DNA of 26,756 nucleotides from Chloroflexota bacterium (lineage in GTDB: Bacteria > Chloroflexota > Anaerolineae > Anaerolineales > Anaerolineaceae). The position numbers and the translations under genes were made by a program. Positions 16,214 through 23,077 of the stretch are shown in pieces; position 1 is the stretch's first letter, and each line of letters starts with the position of its first letter. The stretch covers positions 1 to 26,756 of the forward strand of contig JAJUJY010000047.1 of NCBI GenBank assembly GCA_029265085.1, given 5' to 3'. Under the pieces are notes generated by a model. The model had not been told where the DNA came from. It saw only the letters and a program-made list of their open reading frames with translations, and searched no databases.

Positions 16214-16782
16214 GATTGAAAATGGATCTCCCCGTTGTCCATCGAGGTGATCGTTGCCAGTGATTCGATGGGAATATTCAAGAAGGAAAGCGAGTCGCGG
16301 CCGCCCTCGAAGATTTTTTCGATCAGTGTGCCAATACCTACCAGAGAAGCACCTGCTGCCTGGGTCAGGCGTACCAATCCTAAGATGGTGGCTCCGGTGG
16401 CTAAAAAGTCGTCAATAATCAGCACTCGTTCACCGCGCGCCAGGTATTCCGGAGAAACAATCAGTTCAACCATGCGCCCTTTGGTGTGAGACGGGGCAAT
16501 GGTCAGGTAAACCTGATCGGGCATGGTAATGGGCTTGGATTTGCGCGCATAAACCACAGGCAGCCCCATGTGGCGGGCTGTCATCAATGCGGGAGCAATC
16601 CCAGAGATTTCCGCAGTCAGAATGCGGGTTGCACCGACATTGGCAAAACGGCGGGCAAATTCCGCTCCACATGCGTCCATCAGTTCCGGGTCAACCTGGT
16701 GGTTAATAAAATTATCCACCTTCAAAATACCGCCCCCCAAGTTTTTACCGTCTTTTAAAATCCGATCAATGAGTGCTTGCAT
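16210..16782 (-). CDS. xpt: Xanthine phosphoribosyltransferase
   Basis: A 190-residue purine salvage enzyme converting xanthine and PRPP to XMP. The PRPP-binding motif is [13 protein letters not shown]. The N-terminus ([20 protein letters not shown]) and C-terminal half (GAS...[15 protein letters not shown]) closely follow the Xpt family pattern known from Bacillus. The start has an excellent Shine-Dalgarno (AAGGAGAG). It is the first gene of the run xpt-guaA-(VWA/FHA)-PP2C-peptidase and is transcribed divergently from maf. I find no purine-riboswitch core in its roughly 110-base upstream region. Confidence 0.95.
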   Translation of the reverse strand: MQALIDRILKDGKNLGGGILKVDNFINHQVDPELMDACGAEFARRFANVGATRILTAEISGIAPALMTARHMGLPVVYARKSKPITMPDQVYLTIAPSHTKGRMVELIVSPEYLARGERVLIIDDFLATGATILGLVRLTQAAGASLVGIGTLIEKIFEGGRDSLSFLNIPIESLATITSMDNGEIHFQS

Positions 16783-16812
16783 ATTTCTCTCCTTAAATAG
16801 TGCATCGCTTGT

Positions 16813-16847
16813 ACAGACATTTTAAGGCGAGTCTGTCTAGACGAACA
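16813..16847 (-). promoter_or_regulatory. Candidate xpt promoter with inverted repeat
   Basis: On the minus strand TAAAAT (16824-16819) is a plausible -10, about 37 bases before the xpt ATG. It is flanked by an inverted repeat, ACAGAC (16813-16818) and GTCTGT (16831-16836). Next to this are a palindrome GTCTAGAC (16835-16842) and a CGAACA (16842-16847). No good -35 is visible. The repeats could be an operator. Confidence 0.35.
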
Positions 16848-16861
16848 GGGAAAAATGAAAA

Positions 16862-16889
16862 TTTTCAGAAAATCAGACTGTGTTAGAAT
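16862..16889 (+). promoter_or_regulatory. Extended -10 promoter of maf
   Basis: An extended -10 (TGTTAGAAT, 16881-16889) with a partial -35 (TTTTCA, 16862-16867, 16-base spacer) precedes maf. As for pcrA, exactly 9 bases separate the -10 box from the chosen ATG (16899), and no Shine-Dalgarno lies between, so the transcript should be nearly leaderless. Confidence 0.55.
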
Positions 16890-16898
16890 CAAGTGCAA

Positions 16899-17567
16899 AT
16901 GGCTCAGCCGTTGATTTTTTTGGCTTCGAATTCTCCACGCCGGAGGCAATTAATTGCGCTCACCGGGTGGAATTTTCAGGTTAACCCCGCAAATGTGGAT
17001 GAGTCGCAACTTCCAGGCGAGGACCCGCGCAGTTATGTTTTGCGGCTGGCGGAAACCAAAGCGCGCGCGGTGACCGGGATGGTCCCGGTGGGTGCTGTGA
17101 TCCTGGCCGCGGACACGATTGTGGTGGATGGAAATGAAATTTTGGGGAAACCGCAAGATGAGGCGGATGCTCGCCGGATTTTAGTCCAGCTGCGCGGAAG
17201 ATCGCACCAGGTGTACACCGCGCTGGCAGTATTGGACCCGCGCAGCGGCCGGTTGGAAATGGATCTGTGCGTTTCGCAGGTGCCTATGCGGGCTTATGCG
17301 GATGAGGAATTGGAAGCCTACCTTAAATCTGGTGATCCTTTTGATAAAGCTGGGGCATATGCCATTCAGCACCCGGACTTCCATCCGGTGGTAAACTTTA
17401 ATGGATGCTATGCCAGTGTGATGGGATTACCTCTCTGTCACCTGGCGCGAACCATGCGCAAATTGGATGTAACACCGCGCCAGGATGTGCCGCGGGCCTG
17501 CCAGGCCAGTTTGCAATTCACTTGCTCAGTATTTGGTGCAATTGAGCAGGGAGAAGAGATTGGATAA
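16899..17567 (+). CDS. maf: Maf-family nucleoside triphosphate pyrophosphatase
   Basis: A 222-residue Maf/HAM1-like enzyme that hydrolyses non-canonical or selected NTPs (dTTP/UTP-type members) to the monophosphate and PPi. Motifs seen: LASNSPRRRQL at the N-terminus, LAADTIVVDGNEILGKP (catalytic Asp), GDPFDKAGAYAIQ and SVMGLPLCHLA. I start at ATG 16899 because it gives the family N-terminus. A GTG at 16893 would add two residues. About 35 residues after the core (from MRKLDVTPRQD) exceed the usual Maf length and include two Cys. No Shine-Dalgarno is visible. It is the first gene of the plus-strand envelope run. Confidence 0.93.
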   Translation: MAQPLIFLASNSPRRRQLIALTGWNFQVNPANVDESQLPGEDPRSYVLRLAETKARAVTGMVPVGAVILAADTIVVDGNEILGKPQDEADARRILVQLRGRSHQVYTALAVLDPRSGRLEMDLCVSQVPMRAYADEELEAYLKSGDPFDKAGAYAIQHPDFHPVVNFNGCYASVMGLPLCHLARTMRKLDVTPRQDVPRACQASLQFTCSVFGAIEQGEEIG

Positions 17568-17598
17568 ATTTCCGGGCAGGTGGTATGGAGAAAAAACA

Positions 17599-19809
17599 AT
17601 GAAGTTGCGCACTGCAATTTTGATCCTATTAATCTTTTTGACAGCCTGTTCTTCTGTTAATGGCAATCAGACCGGCACACCTTCTGCTGCCGTCACCCCA
17701 ACGCTGCGTGATCCGATTGTTAATGTTACAACCGTGCCGGATGCGCAGGCGGCTGCTCAACAGTTCCTGGAAGCCTGGAAAGCGGAAGACTACCCGGCAA
17801 TGTATGAGATGTTAACCACGCTGAGCCGGGATGCGATGAGCCTGGAAGATTTCACCAAGCGTTACCAGCAAGTTGCTACGGCGATGACGTTGGATACGCT
17901 CGATTTTGAAGTGCTTTCTTCGCTGACCAACCCCGGCACTGCCCAGGTGGCTTATCGGGTAAACTTCAAGACCGTTTTGGTTGGCGAGATGCAGCGCGAA
18001 ATGGTTATGAATATGACCCTGGTGGATGGGGCCTGGAAAGTGCAGTGGGCGGATGCCATGATTTTGCCGGAACTGCACGACGGCAACCGCCTGGTGATGG
18101 ATATCACCATTCCGGCGCGCGGAAATATTTATGATCGAGATGGCAGCGCACTGGCAGCTCAATCGGATGCATACGCGTTAGGAATTGTTCCCGGACAGAT
18201 TGAAGATGGAAGCGAAGGCCAACTGCTGGTTGAACTCTCCAATTTGACCGGCTTGAATGCCGATTATATTAAGTCTTTATATGAATTTGCCGCACCGGAC
18301 TGGTATATCCCGGTTGGGGATGCCCCTGCGCAGGCGGTGGAACGGCGTTACGATACGCTCTCATCTCTGGGCGGCCTGGTGTTGACCCAATACAATACGC
18401 GCTATTATTTTGATAATGCTGCGCCGCATGTGACCGGTTATGTGCAGCCAATTCCGGCTGAGCAGCTGGAAGAATATAAGCGCAACGGTTATCGCGGTGA
18501 TGAACGCGTGGGTATGGATGGGTTGGAAAGCTGGGCGGAAAATCAGCTTGCCGGGCAGCGCGGCGCTTCCTTGTATGTGGTGGACGCGCAGGGTGTCAAA
18601 GTTACCCGCCTGGGACAGCGCGATTCACAGCCCGCGTATTCCATCTATACAACGATTGATAAAGACCTGCAGATGTTGGCGCAAAAGGCCATTCAGGGCT
18701 TTCGTGGTGCAGTGGTGGTGATGGAGCGCGATACAGGCCGAATCCTGGCGCTGGCATCTTCGCCGAATTTTGATCCCAATTTGTTTGATCCAAATAACTA
18801 CAACAGCGGCTGGATGTTGGGCGATGTGTTTGATCCCGCTACCACGCCTTTGTACAACCGCGCAGCGATGAGTGGTTACCCGCTGGGTTCTGTTTTTAAG
18901 ATTATTACCATGTCGGCTGCGCTGGAGAGTGGTCTGTTTGACACAACCACGCCGTATGAGTGTGGTTACACCTATACGGATATCATTGGAACCACGCTGT
19001 ACGACTGGACTTATGAGAAGGAAAAACCAGCCAGCGGTTCGTTAACCCTGCCGGAGGGCCTGATGCGCTCCTGCAACATCTGGTTCTACCGCATTGGGGT
19101 GGATCTGTTCCGCGCCGGCCGCCCGAACGATATTTCTGAACTGGCGCGCGGTTTTGGCCTGGGCAGTCCGACGGGAATCGGCCAGCTGAATGAGTTTGCT
19201 GGCAACGTGGCTGACCCCACAACAGAGGAAGAGGCTGCTCAGTTGGGGATTGGGCAGGGGACGCTGCTGGTTACACCGCTGCAGGTGGTTGATTTCATCG
19301 CCGCAGTGGGTAACGGCGGTACACTTTACCGCCCGCAGGTGGTTGAAAAAATTACTGACCCGGATGGCAATCCCATCTCAGAATTTAAACCCGAAGAACG
19401 CGGCAAGCTGCCGGTTTCTGAAGAAACCCTGAAAATTGTCCAGGATGCCATGTTGAGTGTGGTGGAGGATAACCGCGGTACAGCCCATTTTGCGCTGGTT
19501 GGTTTGCAGGTGCCGGTTTATGGTAAGACAGGTACGGCTTCCAACTCCACGGGCGAATCGCATGCCTGGTTTGCCGGTTACACCGATGCAGGACGTGAGG
19601 ACCTGCCCGATGTGGCAATCGCAGTGATTGCTGAAAATGCCGGTGAAGGCTCAGAGGTGGCTGCTCCAATCTTCCGCCGTGTGTTGGAGGGGTATTTCTT
19701 TGGCAAGCCCATTCGTCTTTACCCCTGGGAATCTTCATTTTATGTGACCCGTACGCCCACCCCCTTATATACAGAAACCCCTGAACCAGAGGTTACTCCC
19801 ACACCGTAG
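17599..19809 (+). CDS. Lipoprotein class B penicillin-binding protein (transpeptidase) with MecA_N-like domain
   Basis: A 736-residue peptidoglycan DD-transpeptidase. The ATG at 17599 (GGAG 8 bases upstream) gives a lipoprotein signal, MKLRTAILILLIFLTAC, with a lipobox Cys. A longer in-frame extension upstream lacks sense and is rejected. Residues about 45-155 form an NTF2-like MecA_N domain (AQQFLEAWKAEDYPAMYEML). Next are a PBP dimerisation domain (from IPARGNIYDRDG) and the transpeptidase domain with active-site motifs SVFK (S431), SCN (S491-N493) and KTGT (643-646). A Thr/Pro-rich tail ends the protein. MecA_N with dimerisation domain and transpeptidase is the PBP2a/PBP3-like class B3 layout. 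It should cross-link glycan strands outside the membrane. No beta-lactamase or mec-type regulator is nearby, so resistance cannot be inferred. Confidence 0.93.
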   Translation: MKLRTAILILLIFLTACSSVNGNQTGTPSAAVTPTLRDPIVNVTTVPDAQAAAQQFLEAWKAEDYPAMYEMLTTLSRDAMSLEDFTKRYQQVATAMTLDTLDFEVLSSLTNPGTAQVAYRVNFKTVLVGEMQREMVMNMTLVDGAWKVQWADAMILPELHDGNRLVMDITIPARGNIYDRDGSALAAQSDAYALGIVPGQIEDGSEGQLLVELSNLTGLNADYIKSLYEFAAPDWYIPVGDAPAQAVERRYDTLSSLGGLVLTQYNTRYYFDNAAPHVTGYVQPIPAEQLEEYKRNGYRGDERVGMDGLESWAENQLAGQRGASLYVVDAQGVKVTRLGQRDSQPAYSIYTTIDKDLQMLAQKAIQGFRGAVVVMERDTGRILALASSPNFDPNLFDPNNYNSGWMLGDVFDPATTPLYNRAAMSGYPLGSVFKIITMSAALESGLFDTTTPYECGYTYTDIIGTTLYDWTYEKEKPASGSLTLPEGLMRSCNIWFYRIGVDLFRAGRPNDISELARGFGLGSPTGIGQLNEFAGNVADPTTEEEAAQLGIGQGTLLVTPLQVVDFIAAVGNGGTLYRPQVVEKITDPDGNPISEFKPEERGKLPVSEETLKIVQDAMLSVVEDNRGTAHFALVGLQVPVYGKTGTASNSTGESHAWFAGYTDAGREDLPDVAIAVIAENAGEGSEVAAPIFRRVLEGYFFGKPIRLYPWESSFYVTRTPTPLYTETPEPEVTPTP

Positions 19810-19830
19810 GCCGGTAGAAAAAGGTACAGT

Positions 19831-20781
19831 ATGAGTGAACAAATCCTTTGGGGTCAGGTTACGCGATTGTTGTCTGGTTTTTATACTGTTAATACAGCGC
19901 AGGGGCAGTTTGTCTGCCGCCTGCGCGGTCGTTTAAAACGTGAACGGTACCAGGGGGATATTCTGGCATTGGGTGACCGGGTGCGGATCTTGACCCTGTC
20001 AGATGGCAGCGGCGTAATTGAAGAAATCGAAGAACGCCGTTCTGCGCTGGTGCGTATGGCACCTACGGCGCGAGGTGAATACCGCCAGGTCTTGCTGGCA
20101 AACCTGGACCAGGTTGTACTGACCTATGCCTGTGCAAATCCAACACCGCGTTTGCGGATGCTCGATCGTTTTCTGGTTATCGCTGAGAAACACCACATCC
20201 CGGCGGTCATTGTTGCCAATAAGGTTGATTTAATTGGCCTGGAACAGGCACAGGAACTGTTTTCTGCTTATCCATCCCTGGGATACCCGGTTGTTTTTAC
20301 CTCGGCGCGTACCGGCCAGGGTTTAGCCGAACTGCATGATTTGCTGGTCGGAAAGCTGTCTGCACTGGCAGGCCCGTCGGGTGTGGGAAAATCATCCTTG
20401 TTGAACGCAATTCAACCGGAATTGGGGCTGGCGGTGCGCGAAGTCAGTACTGCGACCTCAAAAGGAAAGCATACCACGGTGATCCGGCAGATGTTCCCGC
20501 TGAATGAAGGCGGTTACGTGGCAGACCTGCCCGGAATGCGTATGCTGGCTTTATGGGATACTTATCCGGAAGAATTAGATGGGTATTTCCGCGAGCTGAG
20601 TGATCTGGTAGCGGATTGCCAGTTTAATGACTGTACACATCAAAACGAGCCGGGTTGTGCGGTGCGTACCGCAGTAATGGATGGGCGGGTGCGCCCGGAA
20701 CGCTATGAATCGTATTTGCGGCTGCGTTTTGGCGATGATTTTATTTTAGAAGAGATCGATGAGGACGAAGACCTCGCGTAA
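19831..20781 (+). CDS. rsgA: Small ribosomal subunit biogenesis GTPase RsgA
   Basis: A 316-residue circularly permuted GTPase that helps mature the 30S subunit. An OB-fold comes first (GQVTRLLSGFYTV, LALGDRVRI). The G motifs then appear in permuted order: NKVD (G4, N130), TSARTGQG (G5), GPSGVGKSS (G1, 181-189), the Thr pair in KHTTV (G2) and DLPGM (G3, D232). A C-terminal zinc knuckle uses C263, C268, H270 and C276. The start at 19831 has AAGG 7 bases upstream. The stop codon is enclosed in a small hairpin (CTCGCG/CGCGAG). It lies 21 bases after the PBP gene. Confidence 0.96.
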   Translation: MSEQILWGQVTRLLSGFYTVNTAQGQFVCRLRGRLKRERYQGDILALGDRVRILTLSDGSGVIEEIEERRSALVRMAPTARGEYRQVLLANLDQVVLTYACANPTPRLRMLDRFLVIAEKHHIPAVIVANKVDLIGLEQAQELFSAYPSLGYPVVFTSARTGQGLAELHDLLVGKLSALAGPSGVGKSSLLNAIQPELGLAVREVSTATSKGKHTTVIRQMFPLNEGGYVADLPGMRMLALWDTYPEELDGYFRELSDLVADCQFNDCTHQNEPGCAVRTAVMDGRVRPERYESYLRLRFGDDFILEEIDEDEDLA

Positions 20782-20829
20782 GCCGCGAGTAGAATATCCA
20801 CCAATTCATTACCCCAAGAGGATTTCAAC

Positions 20830-21849
20830 ATGGCGAATACCCCCTATCTTCAGTGGCAAATGCTGACCCTCAAGCTGCGCAATCCATTTCGTTTGTCTTA
20901 CGGAGTCAGCGAGGAACGAACGGCTTTTTGGCTGCGCCTTCAGGATGATGCTGGTTGGGGAGAGGGGACAATTCCGCCGTATTACCGGGTGGATCACAGT
21001 GCGATGATTGCGTATTGGCAGCAAATGGCGGACCTGGCTCGCCCGTACCCGGATGATCCGCAGGCCATTGAGGCCTGGCTAGGCACAGAAGGCCCGGCAC
21101 CGGCACGCAGCGCGCTCGACCTGGCGTTGTATGACCGGCTGGCTCGTTTGAGCGGGCAGCCGCTTTATCAGTTCCTGGAATTGCCGCAGCCCAGGCCGCT
21201 GGCGACTTCTTTTACCATTGCAATTGATACACCTGAGGCGATGGCTGAGATGGCGCGGCAGATTGCAGGTTACCCCGTGATTAAGATTAAACTGGGCAGC
21301 GAAGATGACATTGCCCGGGTTGCCGCAATCCGTGCGGCTCGCCCGGATGCTAAGCTGCGGGTGGATGCCAATGCGGGATGGAGTGAGGCTGAAGCAATCC
21401 GGCAGGTGCAGCTTCTGGAACAATATGACCTGGAAATGATTGAGCAGCCGCTGCCGAAAGAAGCACATGAAGCGATGGGACGCGTTCAGGCGGTGACCCA
21501 AATACCCATTGTTGCGGATGAATCGGTCCAGACCATGACCGATGTGGAGCGCCTGGCTGCGGCCGGGGTGCGCGGCATCAATCTCAAACTGATGAAGGTT
21601 GGCGGTCTCAGCCCAGCTCTGCGGATTTTACGCCGGGCGCGTGAATTAGGCATGCTGGTCATGCTTGGCTGTATGATTGAAACTTCGGTGGGTACCACCG
21701 CAATGGCTCACCTGGCCGGGTTGGCTGATTGGGTGGACCTGGATGCGCCGATGTTAATTAGCAATGATCCGTTTGACGGCTTGATTTATGATCCGCATGC
21801 GGCCATCCGTGTGCCGGAACGCCCCGGTATTGGGGCGATATTAAAGTAA
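20830..21849 (+). CDS. L-Ala-D/L-Glu epimerase (dipeptide epimerase, enolase superfamily)
   Basis: A 339-residue muconate-lactonizing-type enolase superfamily member. The acid/base lysines are in IKIKLGS (K152, K154) and NLKLMKVGG (K253, with K256 nearby). Metal ligands are D179 (VDANAGW), E205 (IEQPL) and D230 (ADES). The KxK pair, the LKLMK block and GCMIETSVGTTA match the YcjG/YkfB type, which epimerises L-Ala-D-Glu from murein peptides to L-Ala-L-Glu for breakdown. The specificity loop could instead accept other dipeptides. The following NlpC/P60 gene, a YkfC-like partner that would release such dipeptides, supports the murein role. The ATG is preceded by AAGAGGA. Confidence 0.9.
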   Translation: MANTPYLQWQMLTLKLRNPFRLSYGVSEERTAFWLRLQDDAGWGEGTIPPYYRVDHSAMIAYWQQMADLARPYPDDPQAIEAWLGTEGPAPARSALDLALYDRLARLSGQPLYQFLELPQPRPLATSFTIAIDTPEAMAEMARQIAGYPVIKIKLGSEDDIARVAAIRAARPDAKLRVDANAGWSEAEAIRQVQLLEQYDLEMIEQPLPKEAHEAMGRVQAVTQIPIVADESVQTMTDVERLAAAGVRGINLKLMKVGGLSPALRILRRARELGMLVMLGCMIETSVGTTAMAHLAGLADWVDLDAPMLISNDPFDGLIYDPHAAIRVPERPGIGAILK

Positions 21850-21851
21850 TC

Positions 21852-21890
21852 AACCCAGACATGTCGCTTCTCGTCTGAGTTAACCTTTTT
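21852..21890 (+). terminator. Possible weak terminator or attenuator after the epimerase gene
   Basis: A 9-bp stem with one mismatch (AACCCAGAC / GTCTGAGTT) with a 12-base loop is followed, after AACC, by TTTTT. It lies between the epimerase and NlpC/P60 genes and could reduce read-through. Confidence 0.4.
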
Positions 21891-21908
21891 CAATTCTGGG
21901 GAGGCAAG

Positions 21909-22925
21909 ATGTTAGAGACGATCCAATCCGTGTTTGATAAGTTGGCCAACCAATATGGCGATTTTCGCGAACATCTCTTTGAGGTAAAAATTGAGTCGTA
22001 TGAAGATCGCGTTCTGGTTCTGTCCGGACGGGTGTTGGAAGAAACCTACCTGCGGGTAATTCGCCAGGCGGTGAATACATATGATCCGGGGGTATTGGTC
22101 AATGTGAAAGCTGTAAAGGTTTTGCGCCAACCGGAGAACCGGCTGATGAGTGTCGGTACCAATTTATCCAGCCTGCACCGCGGTACCTCTTTTTTGGCTG
22201 AGCAGTTGAGCCAGCTGCTGTATGGTACGCAGGTGGAAATTTTAGAGGAACAGGACCGTTGGGCTTTTGTGCGTTGTGTCGCCGATGGTTACCTGGGTTG
22301 GACGTATATTCCCTATCTGACCCAGGCGGAAATCCCGGCTCCAACCCATCTGGTTTCGGCTGTGACTGCTCTGGTTCTTGCTGAACCGGCGGACGGCGCA
22401 GCAGTGCTTACGCGCTCTTTTATCGGTACCGGGGTGCGTGTGCTGGAAACCCAGGGAGAATGGGCGCGAGTAGCTGCCAGCCAGACGGGCTGGGTAAAAC
22501 TAACTGATTTGCGCGCTCTGGCTGCGATGCCGCACACGGCTGCCGAAAAACGCCAGCAAATGATTGCGGATGTGAAACGGTTGGTGGGTATTCCATATCT
22601 TTGGGGTGGAACCGCCGCCGATGGAATTGATTGCTCCGGAACAGCGCAATTAATTCACCGCCTCTCTGGTATAACCATCCGGCGCGATGCGGATATGCAG
22701 ATGGATGATGGGAAGCCTGTGCGCGAACCGGATTATCAGCCCGGCGATCTGGTCTTTTTTGGCGAGAAAGGTGATAAACGCTCGGTTACCCATGTGGGAA
22801 TCAGCCTGGGCGGTTGGAAGGTGATGCATTCTTCACGCGCGCGCAACGGCGTGTATGAAGATGACATTCAGGCGGTGGATCATCTGCGAGAGAGTTTTTT
22901 GGGCGGCTGCACATACATTAAATAG
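21909..22925 (+). CDS. NlpC/P60 peptidoglycan hydrolase with SH3 domains (YkfC-like)
   Basis: A 338-residue cysteine peptidase. The N-terminal ~70 residues (YEDRVLVLSGRVLEETYLR) resemble a BON-like fold. Two SH3b-like repeats follow (about 80-140, ending DGYLGWTYIPYL, and about 145-200, ending QTGWVKLTDL). The NlpC/P60 domain has catalytic C242 (IDCSG), H295 (THVGI) and H307 (MHSS). No signal peptide or membrane segment is visible, so a cytoplasmic role in muropeptide turnover is more likely than wall lysis. Known YkfC enzymes cut gamma-D-Glu-diaminopimelate in peptides with a free L-Ala. A GGGAGG lies 8 bases before the ATG. With the upstream epimerase it makes a murein-peptide recycling pair. 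Confidence 0.91.
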   Translation: MLETIQSVFDKLANQYGDFREHLFEVKIESYEDRVLVLSGRVLEETYLRVIRQAVNTYDPGVLVNVKAVKVLRQPENRLMSVGTNLSSLHRGTSFLAEQLSQLLYGTQVEILEEQDRWAFVRCVADGYLGWTYIPYLTQAEIPAPTHLVSAVTALVLAEPADGAAVLTRSFIGTGVRVLETQGEWARVAASQTGWVKLTDLRALAAMPHTAAEKRQQMIADVKRLVGIPYLWGGTAADGIDCSGTAQLIHRLSGITIRRDADMQMDDGKPVREPDYQPGDLVFFGEKGDKRSVTHVGISLGGWKVMHSSRARNGVYEDDIQAVDHLRESFLGGCTYIK

Positions 22926-22962
22926 CCTGCTCTAAACCCGCCAAACAGATTGGCCTTAAGTT

Positions 22963-23009
22963 TTGCAACTTAATCCCAACAATTGCGTATATAGGGTTGG
23001 GGCGCAATT
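22963..23009 (+). promoter_or_regulatory. Possible promoter/operator before the oxoamine synthase
   Basis: TTGCAA (22963-22968) and TATATA (22988-22993) could be -35 and -10 boxes, though the 19-base spacer is long. The -10 is enclosed by an inverted repeat AATTGCG (22981-22987) / CGCAATT (23003-23009), centres 22 bases apart. A second interleaved repeat CCCAAC / GTTGGG (22975-22980, 22996-23001) overlaps it. Confidence 0.35.
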
Positions 23010-23032
23010 TGGCGTGCTTGATTCGCGTCTTA

Positions 23033-23073
23033 ACCTCAACATTAATAAATATAAACGAACAATCAATTGAGGT
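23033..23073 (+). promoter_or_regulatory. Leader helix that would cover the oxoamine synthase ribosome binding site
   Basis: ACCTCAA (23033-23039) is the exact complement of TTGAGGT (23067-23073), which contains the GAGG Shine-Dalgarno 5 bases before the ATG at 23078. The 27-base loop between them is AT-rich. If formed in the mRNA, the helix would hide the ribosome binding site. Confidence 0.4.
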
Positions 23074-23077
23074 GGAT

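Noticed and set aside
16783..16898. Purine riboswitch upstream of xpt-guaA
   Set aside because: Xpt leaders in Firmicutes often carry one, but the reverse-strand sequence here shows no three-way-junction core or conserved loop sequences.
17485..17598. Longer start of the penicillin-binding protein (38 extra residues)
   Set aside because: The extension overlaps the maf coding end and would bury the lipoprotein signal; ATG 17599 has a GGAG and a clean lipobox.
22940..22964. Terminator after the NlpC/P60 gene
   Set aside because: GCCAA/TTGGC gives only a 5-bp stem, with TTTT six bases later; too weak to list.
22997..23077. Longer start of the oxoamine synthase
   Set aside because: The extra 27 residues lack family similarity and come from a non-coding leader; ATG 23078 has GAGGTGG.
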